Source: Aradus depressus (taxonomy: Eukaryota > Arthropoda > Insecta > Hemiptera > Aradidae). Taken from it: a DNA stretch of 64,000 nucleotides. This document shows, piece by piece, positions 1 to 12,400 of this stretch. The notes under the pieces are model-generated. The model was given only the letters and a program-made list of their open reading frames with translations. It did no database searches and was not told the origin of the DNA. The DNA lies in NCBI GenBank assembly GCA_963662175.1, contig OY759219.1:27632908-27696907 (forward strand). The letters run 5' to 3'. How positions within the stretch are numbered: the first letter of the stretch is position 1; every line of letters begins with the position of its first letter. Both the position numbers and the translations under genes were made by a program.

Positions 1-835
1 TAATTTGTTTCCATCTTTAATGTAGTGATTCTCCCCCAAATCAAAATTGAGATCCTTATACAGACCATGAAAACGTGAGCTGGATGCTTCATTAAACAAG
101 TCATTTTTAAAACCCCTTTCTACATTATCCAGTAAAGTTTCTATACTAATTCTACTCTTATCAGGATTCAGATATTGGTGAACTTGTGAACTAAAAGTCA
201 ACTATTTTTTTTTTAGGATGAAATTAATCGACTATGGATTAATTCGTGCTCGGGAATGATTCATTTTTTTTTTTTTTGTACCTAAATGTACTTTAATGGA
301 ATTTCTAATGGATAGCGATATCACGATTTGCATATTTTCTTCATTTGACTTGATCCATAGCCTTCAACGATGCATCACTCGACAAGTGCGTTCTGTAGTG
401 GTTTCATCCACTTAGGGTACGTCAGCCCCAGCCAGTGTCCTCGTAATGATTACAAATGCACCCCCAGCCCACCGCAAGCTGCATCCATCATCACTTCTTG
501 TCCAGACCTTCCCCCCCTTCATCAGTCTCCAACTTCTTTACAGATCCTACTTAGGGGGGGACAGTCTCCACAAAACCTCCAAAACAAACTAATATTTCCA
601 TACCAGTTGACAGTCTTATTAACCAGTTCCTCTGGTCAAATCTATCCTTGGATTTTTGCGATAACTCGAGCTATATTTTGTTGTCATATGGCTAAATTAT
701 TTCTTATCTGAACTACTTCATAACTGTTGTGCCAGAAAAACACTAGATGCCAATCACACGCTTACGTCACTCATGATTTGTCTGGTAGAGGGTTGTTGTG
801 AGCACACGAGCTGTGATGACGGCATAACAGGACTG
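1..835. other. no gene recognised; AT-rich DNA
   Basis: I recognise nothing in this stretch. A C-rich patch near 460-560 gives an open frame of 113 codons without protein character. T-runs of 9-12 occur near 205 and 265. Confidence 0.5.
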
Positions 836-925
836 TTTTATACCAACCAAGTTTGTACAGATCACTTTCCCTCCCCTCCCACCTCTCATATTCATTTCTC
901 CCTCATTTCATACTGGGTATAAAAA
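836..925. mobile_element. half of a TIR element (family E)
   Basis: The motif TATACCAACC followed by CAGATCACTTTCCCTCCC and the core ACTGGGTATAA is shared with the more complete copy at 25029-25233. Only one terminal repeat is visible. It runs directly into the family D copy that follows. Confidence 0.5.
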
Positions 926-927
926 AG

Positions 928-1310
928 TTGTCGGTGAATCACCAGCTATGTTCTTCCCCAGCACGAATTAGTAAAGCCAATCGACCGTTTGGGCTAAAAC
1001 TCAATATTTGTCTTCTGAATCCTCATACAAAATTTCATGTCGATATGTTCATTACATTAGCAGTTATTGGGATTTTTTGAATTGAGCCCCTCCTCTTTGG
1101 CTAATTCCGTTGTCGTCCCCAGAGGGTTCTGAATACACATAAAATTTCGTGTCGATACATTTATACTATTGGGAGTAATCGTTTTCACAGACAGACACAC
1201 ACAGATAAGGATGTCGGAAAACATGAAATTCTGCTGAAAACTCCGCATCAAATTTCTGACCGATTACACAACTTCCCCTATACTTTATATAACTGAGGAA
1301 ATAAAACTCA
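928..1310 (-). mobile_element. family D repeat (hairpin-ended, internal subrepeats)
   Basis: Read on the minus strand, this copy starts near CTATACTT/ACTTCCCC, carries the conserved stretch around CGGTCAGAAATTTGATGCGG, then subrepeats with TGTATCGACACGAAATTTTA and TAATAACTGC, and ends in the palindrome-like GGTGATTCACCGAC. It is one of the most complete copies. No coding capacity is seen; the overlapping small open frames are by-products of the repeat. Confidence 0.65.
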
Positions 1311-3022
1311 TATATTGACATCAGCGTTTTTTTTTTTATTTCATTCAACGGCGTAAATTTTTTATTTATTTTCTTATAATGTACTTTATTGAAACTGTAT
1401 TTTATTGAAATACTACCAGATAGAAATCGCCATAGTTAAAAGAAAGAATATGCATTGACCATAAGGCCAAAATGAGACAAAAAAAAAAAAAAAAAAAAAT
1501 TAAATTCATCAAACTGTAATTGAAATTTCATGATGTTAGTTGCGCCTTTTGTAGAAGATAATACTACCCGCAAAGCTTCTCTTGACCCTAGTCGGACCTT
1601 ACATTGAAGGAGTTATTATTTTATTTAGTGACCACCCTACAAAATTTTTTTTTAAGGGTTCTAAGGTAAATAACAAGGGGGAATAAAAATAATAATGAAA
1701 CTGATAGGAATAAATAATCAAATTAAGTCCAGCGAAATTATATTCTTTGTGTTAATTTCATTTGTTTCTTGAAGTCAATGTTTTTTTCAGAAACAGTTTT
1801 GATTAGAGTTGAATTTACCATCAGAATTTGCTATTCCGATAGATTTTTATCGGATATAATCGGGAATAATTCACATACAACTCACATTTTTATTCTTCTT
1901 ATAAAATGTAACAAAAATATTTTAGGCCCTTGTTAAATTTTTAATATATGAATATATTTCCGAATGTATGGGGTAATCTACTTATGTTACGTAGTACACA
2001 AAAAAAATATGTAAAAAAGAAATAAAACACCAAAAAATAAATTCAAAAATTGTTGAGCGGTCACCATAATGCATAATCACTATAATATATACATTTTTAG
2101 GTATAATAAATATACTCATAATTTAATAACCTAACACTGAACATTATTCTATGAAAAGAAAAGTAATATTTTCTCACATAGAGACTTACTTAGGGAGAGA
2201 GCTTTCAGCGCTTCGGTTGTTACACCATCCTCAGACTCTTAAAAAGCACATATATTCACTTATTTATTTTTCAAATATATAATTATATTATTTAGTTTAT
2301 ATAGTTATAATTTTGAGGATACTTCAAAGAAATTGAAGATACCTATTCAAATTTATTGAAATCATAGAATAACATTTTTTTATTTTATTTTTAATCGAGT
2401 TGGATAAAAATTATTAAAATATAATATTTCTTAAAAATTCTGAAGTTATTTCGTATTCTTTAGTGATGGGCAATAAAATTTAAAAAATTAACTTTAAATA
2501 CTTTTTATTTAACTTTTTATTGGTGACATTGAGCAGGTTTGATAACCGCAACCAACATTATACCTTACCGAAAAGGTATATCATTACACAAAAAGGAAAT
2601 TTTGAAAATGTATTGAAATTTTTCGTCCTTTCTACCAGTCTCAACAAGACGAGTAACCATGCCCATGACGAGTAAGCATGCCCAATTAAGAATTAAGAAA
2701 AGAACATCATCTTTTTGAAGGGTTGTGTATTTCATTGATGAATCAATATTCCTTTTGGGTAATGAAAAAAAAAAAAAAAAGGACAAAAAAAGATTGAATG
2801 ATGTAGATAAAATGTTAACCATCGTATTCCGTTTCCGGTCTTGATTACATTTACCAGAGGAAATGACCGACATTATAGATCAGAAATTACTATCTGCTGC
2901 ATTAGGCTGAGTGTTCTCATCTATAATAATTATAGTCTCCAGTCCAGACTAGTGCCAAAGGAAATATATTTGAAACAAAATCATATCCTCCCTAGTAACT
3001 ACGTGACGTAGTAAGGGTTTCA
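1311..3022. other. no gene recognised; AT-rich
   Basis: Very AT-rich DNA with poly(A)/poly(T) runs, for example an A-run of about 20 near 1480. The sequence ATAAGGCCAAAATGAGAC just before that run resembles the end of the second SINE family (49002-49215). A motif at about 2195-2245, read on the minus strand (CTGAGGATGG then CCGAAGCG), resembles a decayed hammerhead-type core. Nothing else is supported. Confidence 0.4.
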
Positions 3023-3126
3023 AGAGGGCGCCGGTAGTGCTAGTCTACTGAGCTCAAAATAGCGAGTTCGAAACCGGTTTTTTTTTTATCTGGGAGGTCT
3101 AAACATTGAGCATGCAGTCCTTCGGA
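3023..3126 (+). mobile_element. SINE head fragment fused to LINE 3' piece
   Basis: This is the tRNA-like head of the common SINE (AGAGGGCGCCGGTAG, CTGAGCTC, GTTCGAAACCGG, TCTGGGAGGT) as far as TCCTTCGGAT. It then passes without a gap into LINE coding sequence at 3127, so the SINE is 3'-truncated at the LINE boundary. Confidence 0.75.
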
Positions 3127-3800
3127 TTCGAGTGAGAGGGGAGATGTTAGGGCTGAACTTCAAGCCCGGTAGAGAGGACCCTGAGGGCCAGATATGTTCC
3201 CTATGTAATCTGGGGACTGTGGAGGACACGATCCACTTCCTGTGGGTCTGTCCTGTCCTGGCAGAGAGGAGGCTGAGGTACCTGGGCAGGGCCAGCTTCT
3301 CTCTGGAGGAGACCATCCAGATACTCAATGGGAAGGATTGACATTCACTCTGTCTATTTATACAGGATGCTACCAAATACTGGAAATTTCTTGTTAAACA
3401 ATTTATATTATTAAATAATATATTTAAAAAACCGTTTACAGTTACATCCATGTTGTTTTGTTTTTCTTATTACAGTACCTATAGTTTATTGTTTCATTTT
3501 ATTACAATTGTTATTTCTATTTCTATTTTCTGCCTAACCGTCTTATTATTATTATTATTTTTACTTTCTTTATTTTATTTTTATATGTATTATTACATTT
3601 GATGTATTAGATGTCGTTTTGAAATTTAAAATTGTTGTGCAATGATTGACCAAATTCATTTGAACTACACCGCTTTGTTATCACCTTAGAACCAATTCTG
3701 CATCCAAATATGTATGATCATTATAAATTGAATTTTAATTTCATCTATTGCTTCCAAGAAGTAATGGAGGGCAATAAAAAGTTGATTTTGATTCGAAATT
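3127..3800 (+). mobile_element. LINE 3' end: Cys-His knuckle of a non-LTR polyprotein
   Basis: The frame at 3132-3341 encodes the C-terminal knuckle seen after the reverse transcriptase of Jockey-like LINEs: C-x2-C-x8-H-x4-C in the context ICSLCNLG...TIHFLWVCPVLAERR, followed by YLGRASFSLEE. A stop after ILNGKD interrupts sequence that continues similarly (DATKYWKF). The rest is 3' UTR, ending near GGCAATAAAAAGTTGATT. It is dead and 5'-truncated. The clade is inferred from motifs only. Confidence 0.7.
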
Positions 3801-3884
3801 AGTGTGTTTGTGATTTTTATACAATATATCATAAATCATTGTCAATATAATTTCTATAATATCATTTATATTATCAATATTTGG

Positions 3885-4410
3885 ACATTTTCTTTTACTT
3901 TAAAAATAGAAAAATGGCAGATGGAAGGTGGCTCGGTATGACTGATAATAAGCTAAGGAGCATCAAAAGCTCCACCCGAGTCTGGAACACCTCAATAAGA
4001 GAAAAAAGGAAAGAAGAAGTAATTTTAACTCGGTTACGTAGAGGGCAGAGCAGGCTGACCCATGGATATCTGATGACTCGGGAACCCCCTCCTCTGTGTC
4101 AGTGTTGCGAGGTCGGACACATTCTAATGGAATGCATCGCATATAGTCCCCAGCGTGAACATTGCAACCTTGCTGTGGATATTTCCGAAATTCTATCCAA
4201 TAATAGCTCCGAAATTACCCAACTATTTCATTTCTTGCAATTCACAAACCTTTTATCTAAATTATAAAACAAAATTATCTTCATAGCCTTTCTATTCCGT
4301 ATACAGCAATCTCCTTTATTATTATTAATCTGCGCCTATCCAAATTAGCCCGCTAGGATCGCCAGAGACCTGCATCCATGACCCTCGTAGACAAAATGCC
4401 TTAAAGAAAA
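3885..4410 (+). mobile_element. LINE 3' end: knuckle region plus 3' UTR
   Basis: The frame ending at 4267 contains EEVILTRLRRGQSRLTHGYL then C-x2-C-x4-H-x4-C (LCQCCEVGHILMEC), the usual end of a LINE ORF2. The 3' UTR runs to an A-rich end near 4405. The same 3' UTR (GGTCATGGATGCAGG, CCTTATG) occurs in reverse at 61040-61250. It is 5'-truncated. Confidence 0.7.
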
Positions 4411-4790
4411 AAAAAAAAAATTGAAAAAGCCTTTTCTGATATTAATTTTATTAAACTTTTCATGTCATCAGTTTTTTGTTAAATTCAAAAACTTCACTTC
4501 ACTCAAATCACATATAAATTTTTTTATCTTAGTGGAAATTAATAATTAAAAAAGGTACAAAAAATTTCAGACCAAACAAATTTCTAAGTGTACTTGTTGA
4601 AATTTCAACTTTCTTCCTTATTTCATAAGGGCTCGCACTCAGCAAACTCATAAACAATCCATTACATGTTCTCTCTTATAGTTATTGATTTGTTTACTGT
4701 TTACCAAACTGTTTTGTTTCTGGACTATGGCATTCGGTATCTTAATGTTTTTTTTGACAATACGGTTTATACTGTTTACATATATTAATA

Positions 4791-5164
4791 TATAACTATA
4801 GTGAGGGCGCCGGTAGCTCAGTGGTATGCGTGCTTGTCTTTTGAGCTCAAGAACGTGGGTCCGTAACCCGACCGAGGCCCTTAGTTTATTTTATCTGGGA
4901 GGTAAAATAAAATTAAACACGCCGTTCTTCGGATGGGACGTTAAGCGATGGTCCCGAGCCTGTACGATGTCAGGTACTCGTTAAAGACCCCTACCCTAAG
5001 TGAATAAAAATTTAGGGTAGGCAAAATTTAGGACTCCCACAGTAGAGTCGGGCTCATGTCCACCAGAGTGACGAAAGAGCGCTCTGGTAGTAGGCGATAT
5101 GATCTCGTAGGCAAAGCTCGGGCATGAGTTATAAATCTAACCTAACCTAACCTATAACTATAGT
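4791..5164 (+). mobile_element. full-length tRNA-derived SINE with 12-bp TSD
   Basis: The body is 4803-5152. It starts GAGGGCGCCGGTAGCTCAGTGG (A box). The B-box region reads GTGGGTCCGTAACCCGACC. The central domain contains GCCGTTCTTCGGATGGGACG. The 3' hairpin is CCAGAG...CTCTGG and the tail is (CCTAA)n. The 12-bp target duplication TATAACTATAGT is perfect at 4791-4802 and 5153-5164. The head is a transcription signal, not a tRNA gene. Confidence 0.95.
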
Positions 5165-5960
5165 TTTTCCTTCCTTTACATATAATGTATGTAATCTTCC
5201 CATAAAGACTAGGGAAGGGGTTCGGAAGAGGAGGTTGGTCCTGCTCCAGGATACCGTCTCCTGTTTTTACTTGAATCCTTTGAGTTATTTATAATTATTT
5301 AAAGTAAGATATATGATGTGTCTCATTTATCAATTTGTCAGATTGTGTCCCCCCCAATTTCTCATAGGGCCCCTGTAGGATGCGCTATGTGTTACAGTTT
5401 GTTGTTTCTTGTAGTTGCGTCTGAGATTTATAACAGGTTCTTCAGAATAGATTAGTTCTCCTGGAGAAGGTAGAAATGTTGTGAGGGTGCTTCTGTCAAA
5501 ACTTAGGGGTGGTACATCACTTATGTAGGAAACCAGAAGTCGAGTATCCAGACTTCTGTCACTTCTGTTGTGAAAGAACTTTAACACAAATTGTCTCTAT
5601 GTTTTTTTTCAAGGTTTAAAGAGGTCGGAGAAACCTTTATAACAATAATATTTATTTTCCATAGACTATATAACGTAATTGAATTTTATATATGAAAATT
5701 GCTAATTAATTATTCTATCATTGATTAAATCTCACAATATAAACACAAATGAGAAGAATAATAATAATTATAAAACAAATAATAGATAAAAGATAAATGA
5801 ATAAAAAATTAACTACAAGGTCACATCGCCTACTACCAGAGCACTGTTTCTTCACTCCTTCCCTTTGACCAATTTAGTTAAAAATCAATGGTTCAATCAT
5901 TTAACAATTTTAATGATATATATTTATCATTTAAAATTTTTCGCAGAGATATTGTAAAAC
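5165..5960. other. no gene recognised
   Basis: AT-rich, with an open frame of 85 codons on the minus strand (5330-5587) that has no recognisable motif, signal peptide or splice pattern. At 5821-5850 a short piece resembles the SINE 3' end (CGCCTACTACCAGAGC). Confidence 0.4.
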
Positions 5961-5984
5961 ACTTAATAAAAATATAAAGGAAAA

Positions 5985-6107
5985 CGAATGTTTTTTAACA
6001 AACACTGAGTCGTGGCTCAAGATGGTAGCAATACCGAAAGTACTCCCGTATAATTTATGTATTTTGTGAAATTGACAATATTTTTTAAAAAACATTCGTT
6101 TTTCTTT
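5985..6107. repeat. short inverted-repeat element (family F)
   Basis: TATAAAGGAAAACGAATG at the left is answered by CATTCGTTTTTCTTTATA at the right. The interior has CAAGATGGTAGCAATACC and AAAGTACTCCCGTA. The same sequences form the ends of the larger element at 50510-51780, so this looks like its deleted derivative. Confidence 0.7.
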
Positions 6108-6109
6108 AT

Positions 6110-6730
6110 ATTAAAATTTTTTTTTCTTATGACCAATTACATACCTATTTATTAAATTAAAAGTCTACAAAAGACCTGTCACTCATTATTTTTACACTAA
6201 TTGTTTCATGTTACGTTTCGTTCCAGGCTATATGATTTGAAATGGAATAAAATAAAAATTTTTTAACTAAAATATTATGGCGTTTCAATATATATATTTT
6301 TTTTAGACAAACTTAACTATAATTATTCATAACGTTTGTATTTTAATGCAATAACAAATAATTAACTTTTTTTTTCGTTCAAAGAACATTTTTGGTACAT
6401 TATCAGAGCGAACATTAATTGGTGATAGCCTGGACTCTGTCCCATATTTGCATATCACCCCCTAATCACAGCCAACCACATGAATATTAATTGCCGAGGG
6501 TTTGTGATGCTGGAGATTCCTTTTTTCCCTTTTATTAACTTCGAACCAAAAAGTTTGTGTAGTTTAAAGTTTTTGTGGGTAATACTGCTCTAGTTAATAT
6601 AAATAGTTAGCAAGATGACAGTGATATTAGACTAGGGGTCTAGCGGAACACATTGTGACATTCTATTTCATATGTGGGTCTCATGAGTCCGGCCGTTCAG
6701 CAACGAATACAGAATGATCCTTTAAGCTAA
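6110..6730. other. no gene recognised
   Basis: The stretch 6410-6720 is less AT-rich and contains TATAAATAG near 6596, but no supported ORF follows. I cannot assign it. Confidence 0.4.
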
Positions 6731-6734
6731 TACT

Positions 6735-6930
6735 TAATATAAAGGAAAACGTATGTTTTAAAAAAAATATTGTCTACTTCAAAAAATATATAAAATATAT
6801 GAGAGTACTTTCAGTATTGCTACCATCTTCAGCCACGACTTAACAAATACTAAATGGAAGTTCAAACAGTTTACAATCCAAATTGTCCCCTTTTTCAGCC
6901 CCCCGAGGTTTTTCCCTGCCCCATCATGTA
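6735..6930. repeat. one end of a family F element
   Basis: It starts AATATAAAGGAAAACG and includes GAGTACTTTCAGTATTGCTACC. It continues into AACAAATACTAAATGGAAGTTC, which matches 51180-51290 in reverse complement. Only one arm is present. Confidence 0.65.
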
Positions 6931-6982
6931 CAGTTAAGTCTTAAAAATATAAAAAACATAAAAAATAAAATTTCATCTGAAA

Positions 6983-7344
6983 TCTTAATAATATCGAGGG
7001 CGCCGGCAGCTCAGTGGTATGCGTGCTTGACTTGTGAGCTCAAGGTCGTGGGTTCGTAAACCGACCGAGGCCCTTAGTTTATTTTATCTGGGAGCTAAAA
7101 TAAACATAAGCACGGATGGGACGTTAAGCGATGGTCCCGAGCCTGTACGATGTCAGGTAGTCGTTAAAGATCCCTACCCTAGATGAATAAAAATTTAGGG
7201 TAGGCAAAATTTAGGACTCCCACAGTAGAGTCGGGCTCATGTCCACCAGAGTGACAAAAGAGCACTCTGGTAGTAAGCGATATGACCTCGTAGTTAATGC
7301 CCGGGCATGAGTCATAAAACCTAACCTAACCTCTTAATAATATC
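6983..7344 (+). mobile_element. full-length tRNA-derived SINE with 13-bp TSD
   Basis: The body is 6996-7331, with a (CCTAA)n tail. The target duplication TCTTAATAATATC is perfect at 6983-6995 and 7332-7344. About 12 bp is missing before the central domain compared with 51341-51691 (AAGCACGGATGGGACG). Confidence 0.95.
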
Positions 7345-8150
7345 AGAAAAATTCTGAAATAGTACGTGCTGAATTAAAATACAAATATATATGTATATAT
7401 GAAATAAAAATGAAAAGAAAAAAATTCGTTAAGGATAACGAAATAAGCACGTTAAATTCGGAAAGACGTCCTAATGGGACCTCCTGCGGTCTTGCGCACA
7501 TACTTAAATGACGTCATTCGTTTACAGACTCAGACTGTTACTCAACCTGTTACTACACATTATAATAATATTTCAGTCTTGATATTAATTCATGGGCTTC
7601 GTCAAACCTGCCAAAATATAAGCCCCCTTGTCCTTCATCCTTCCAAATCTTGAACCAACAAAATTTTACATCCCTCTGATGAATCCTGGATCCGCTCTTG
7701 TCTTACCTATGACTGACTTATGTTAAATAAATAAAACAAACTACTTTTTTGAAATATGTCTATTTCAAAAAAAATTGTTTATATTATAACTATATCGGAC
7801 GATGTAATGCTGAAACCAATATTTTTTGTATACCATTCTTTTGTGGAATAGATAATATTTCAAAAAATAATTTTTTTTTATTTATCTATTACAAGTATAT
7901 CACAATATGACCGTGTTTTCTCAACGTATGTTATATCTGTATAGTTGGGTCGCATAATGAAAATATGCTACTGAGGCATTGATTTTAATAAAACAATAGA
8001 CTAATTGAATTTCAATAATAAATAGAGCATTTTCGAATTAGAAGATAATACAGAATGAATAGATATGTGTGTACAGTCAGCATGTGTAATTACAAAGGAA
8101 ATTGCTAAGTTCCAAGTTGCTAATCAGAACTCCTATATATGAATAATACA
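7345..8150. other. no gene recognised
   Basis: AT-rich. A palindromic TGACGTCA lies near 7511 in a less AT-rich patch, with no coding sequence nearby. Confidence 0.4.
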
Positions 8151-8159
8151 TTTTTTTAA

Positions 8160-8890
8160 ATTTATTTACAAATAGCTATTTACAACTGTATACAAATAAA
8201 TACAACAAGCAAATGTGCTAATAAACGGATAATGGCAATGTCAAATGTCATAAGGGGAGAAATCACCCAGTGGTGACACTCTCTAGTCACTGATTTTCTC
8301 TCATTTATAACTAATCACTGTCACTCTTGCTACTAAGGAGATCTCTTGGCCATTGACGCTTAATCCGTCGTTGGGGAAGTATAGCAGAATGGAGGGCACG
8401 GACTAGAGGATTATTGTGGGAACTAAGAAGGGAAAATAATTTTTTATATTTGGATTTAGCGAGTTCAGTGATGAAAGGTACGTTAAGGTCAGTGTGAGTT
8501 TTGTTGGAGACGTAATAAGGAGCATTGGCTATTTTACGAAGGATTTTGAAAGGATTGGATGCTCTAGAGATTGGAAGCCTTTGCCCCAGAGTTCAAGTCC
8601 GTAATTCCACATTGGTTTGAGTGCTGCGTTGTATATAAGTCGTTTTGTTTTCAAAGTTAGTTTGGATCTTTTGTCTAGTAGTAAAACTTTATAACGTCTG
8701 TTCATTTCTTGTCTTCAGTCTCGTGTGAGAATTCCAAGTTAGTTGTTTGTCAAGTATGAGACCTAGATAGAGGACTTAGTTTTTTAAAGGGATGAGATTC
8801 TTGTTAAGGTACACTGGAGGGCAGGTATATTTTTGACGAAGGGTGAAGACGATGTGAACTAATTTTGTGTCGTTCACCTTCACTCTCCAC
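8160..8890 (-). mobile_element. decayed 5'-truncated Jockey-like LINE
   Basis: Minus-strand copy of the same LINE as 26238-26944. The two share the 3' end (TTACAACTGTATAC, CAAGCAAATGTGC), the segment for LDKRSKLTL and the LNKN-type start. This copy has small indels that break the frame, and extends a little further 5' (past 8815). Confidence 0.8.
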
Positions 8891-8969
8891 CAGAATAATA
8901 AATAATATTTTTTTTATCTTAAATTTTTAGTTACTTTTTATATACATAAATGATTTGGCCATAAATTGA

Positions 8970-9266
8970 CTTTTTTATACCAACCATTTTTGTATAGATT
9001 ACTGGGTATATGAAACTCCCTCAGAATTGTACAATGATTTTGTAGACATTCAAGAAAATGCACAAGTTATGATTTTTAAATTTTTACTACCCCATACGAA
9101 GTATAGGGGAAGTTATGTAATCAGTCAAAAATTCGATGCGGAGTTTTCAACGGAATTTCATGTTTTCCGACCTTTAGATTCCAAATATGAAAAAAAAAAA
9201 ATTCTGACTATCTGTGTAATGTATCTGTTAACCCGATAACTCCCGAATCGGCCAAAGGGAGGGAGG
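8970..9266 (+). mobile_element. family E scrap and 5' part of a family D repeat
   Basis: TATACCAACC and ACTGGGTATA of family E occur at 8975-9012. Family D then begins near 9085 (ACGAAGTATAGGGGAAG, AAAAATTCGATGCGGAG, TTTCATGTTTTCCGACC) and stops near 9266, just downstream of the DUF1091-type gene's poly(A) site. Confidence 0.6.
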
Positions 9267-9320
9267 GATTAGGATAAGAGGACAGGAAGAAGAAGAAAAA
9301 AAAGGTTTAAAACCAAAACC

Positions 9321-9326
9321 TTTATT
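9321..9326 (-). terminator. poly(A) signal AATAAA of the DUF1091-type gene
   Basis: AATAAA on the minus strand, about 77 nt downstream of the TAA at 9403. A good position for the 3' end of the transcript. Confidence 0.6.
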
Positions 9327-9402
9327 TAGACTCAGTGCATAAACAATATTATACAATCTATATAAATTATGCCCATTTTCTCCCACCTTTAAATTTAGAA
9401 AT

Positions 9403-12400
9403 TTAAGGCTTCACAACGTCAGTATGAATGAAAGCATTAAAACATGAATACACTTTTTTTCCTCTTAAAAACTTCATTTTCATTCTAAATTTTCCGACTG
9501 GTAACGTTTTTGGAAGTCCGAAGTCATCTTTATCGTAAATATAGTCAAGCATAATAGGACCCTGAAACAAAAATATATTATAAGCATAAATCAATATTAA
9601 ACAAAAAATATGTGGCCATAACAGGACTTTCTAATACCAACCACTTGTTTACTGATCAATCTACCCCTCTCTCAAATTAATTTAGTAATGGCATTACTGG
9701 GTATAAGAAAGTAAGAAAGTAATGTAAATAATGTAATAATCTAGGACGGGGAGGGAGAGGGATCTGTACAAAAGTGACCCATTCATATATATATAAATAT
9801 ATACATATAAATATAAGTCCAGTTATAACCACATTACATATATTTTATTTATTTATATATTAAAATAAAAACTAAAATAAATGAATAAAATATAGGAAGG
9901 TAGATTTCGTCGTTAGAGGATTCCGGATTCAGATATAACATTTCGGGCCGATACGATATACCGGAAGTTATTGTGTTTACAGACACGCAAAAATACTGAC
10001 TTTTTTTTTTACGCTAATATTTGCTAGTAGTTGACTTACGTAGGAGCTCCTAAATCCTGATACTCAATTTCATGTCGATACATTCATTACAACAGCAGTT
10101 ATTAGAGTATTTGAGTTGAGCACCCTCTTCCCTTCTGCTGATATAGCTAACATTTATGTCCTCATTCGGTTTTGACTACAAATATAAAATCTATGTCGAT
10201 ATTTACATTACATTTGCAGCACTCACTATTGGGATTTTGGAGTTAAGCCCTCCCTCTGATTCCCCCTTTTTTTCGGTTACGAGGAAAATTAATAAGTGTT
10301 GTCCTTAGGGTTCAAGTCACACATATAAAATTTCATGTTGATACATTCTATCGGCAGTTATTAAAGTTTTTGTGTTAAGTCTCTCCCCTAATCCATCGTT
10401 CACAGACTATGTTTTTTATATATTTGGAATATGGAGGTTGAAAAACATGTACCTAATTCCGTTGAAAACTCTGCATCAAATTTTTGGCAGATTACATAAC
10501 TTCCTCTATACTTCGTATAGCTGGGGAGATAATAATTACACATATTAATGGAGATCTTACAGGTTGAATAGGACATGAGGAGGTAATGTTGGACTGTGAT
10601 GTGATAAGCCCAAACATGTGCTTCACTCCTTTTTTTATAGAGTTGCAAATATCTTTGTAGAGCGCTCTGTAGAAGTTGTCCTTCCATCCGCCATTTCCCC
10701 AAGCTGATGTAACCGACTCAAGCTAAAAAATAAAAAAATCATTATTTTTCATATAGCTAAAAATAAAATAAGTAAAAAAAAAGTGACTTTAAATATGAAA
10801 TTTCATGTCGATAACTTCCCTAACCCCCCTCCTCTTTGGCCGATTTGGCTGAATATCAATGGGTGTTGTCCATATTCGGTTTTTTTCACACATATAAAAT
10901 TTCGTGTCGACACATTCATTCTATCGGTAGTTTCACCGATTACATGACTTCCCCTATACTTCGTATAGCTGGGGGTGTAATAAAACGAAATAATAAATAC
11001 ATAATTGAGAACAAACAATAAATAACGTAAAATAAAACTGTAATAATAAAAGTATTAAAAAATAATACGAGTAGATTATGGTATTAACTAAACTTAGTTT
11101 AACATTCGGTTGGTTACCTCAAAGACGCTTAACTAAAATGGCCAATGTAATTAATAAAAAGTTTTTTTCAATGGTGGATACTTTTTAGTCATTGAAATGT
11201 TTATCATAAAGGCGAAAATATAAATTGTACATTGCATATTGTGTATTGGATACTATGATTGATAATTATAATATTTAGACAAAAAAAATATATATGTATA
11301 TCTATATTTTTTTATATGTTAAATTTATGTACTTATCATAAATATGTTGTTAATACACAATGGTTAGTTGTCAATTTAGTCAGTAAACCCTCGTTTGTAG
11401 TTCTGTAAATGCTCGGGTGAAACCTTAACCAATGTAGAAGGGAATCGAGGTTCTGTCGTGTAAAAGAAAATGCAAAATTTGGCCAACGTTTTGAAAACAT
11501 AATTCTTTTACACGACACCTCGATTTCCTTCTACATTGAAAAAATATTGTCGACTCTATTAATCATTATGTTAACCAATGTGTAAAAAATAAATGACCTT
11601 AAGGACAATTAAGTTATACCGATTTCGACCAGTTTCCTACTTGCGGATAGCTCATTTATCCAGGAGTGACGTAGGGATAAATACAACTATTAGCAAAAAC
11701 TGTGCCTGTAGCTGGGTTAGTGACACACCAAATACTGAACTGAATTCAACGAGATTCTTACTGGTGGATAACCTCGGCTGGGTAAGGGACACCACCAAAT
11801 AGCGACACTATTAAAAATCACAACTAAATATTTATAAAATTAAATAAATTGTTTAAAAATAATCAAAAATCGTTCATTGACCGTTCTTTATGCCGCCTGT
11901 CACCCAAATAAGGATTTTGGAAATTTTCTTTATAATTTCTGAAACAATCAAAGGTTAAACTTATGTTGTATTGTTCCGAAGGCGGTTTTTTTTTTTGTTT
12001 ATTTTCAATCTATTTTATATATTTTTTATTTTCACAAAAATAAGTCATATAATAATTTATATATTTTTATAGAATTAGACAATATAAAAGTTAGACAAGA
12101 TTTTTATTTATCAAATTAAGGACACATTTCCTTCATCATAAATACCATATTTTATTAATTATTTATAATTTGTAAGTATTTTTGTTTATTTCAGGTAATA
12201 TGGAAAGTTTGTTAATACATAGAAATCTTACATCGATTCCTGAGTCCAGAGGTTCTGTGAGCATCATTCGAAAGCTGGTTAATACTTGATTTCGACTAAT
12301 CTTCTTTGATTTTACTGTCAAATTCCACAAATTTGGTTCATTTTCACAAATTTCTGCATGTTCAAGTACGATATCAGCTCTCATCTGTTTAAAAGAAATT

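Noticed and set aside
4803..4880. tRNA gene in each SINE head
   Set aside because: A and B boxes are present but the head does not fold into a standard tRNA with an anticodon arm, and it is attached to a SINE body with TSD.
5120..5152. Telomere or chromosome end from (CCTAA)n
   Set aside because: Runs are only 2-4 units and always sit at the 3' end of a SINE.
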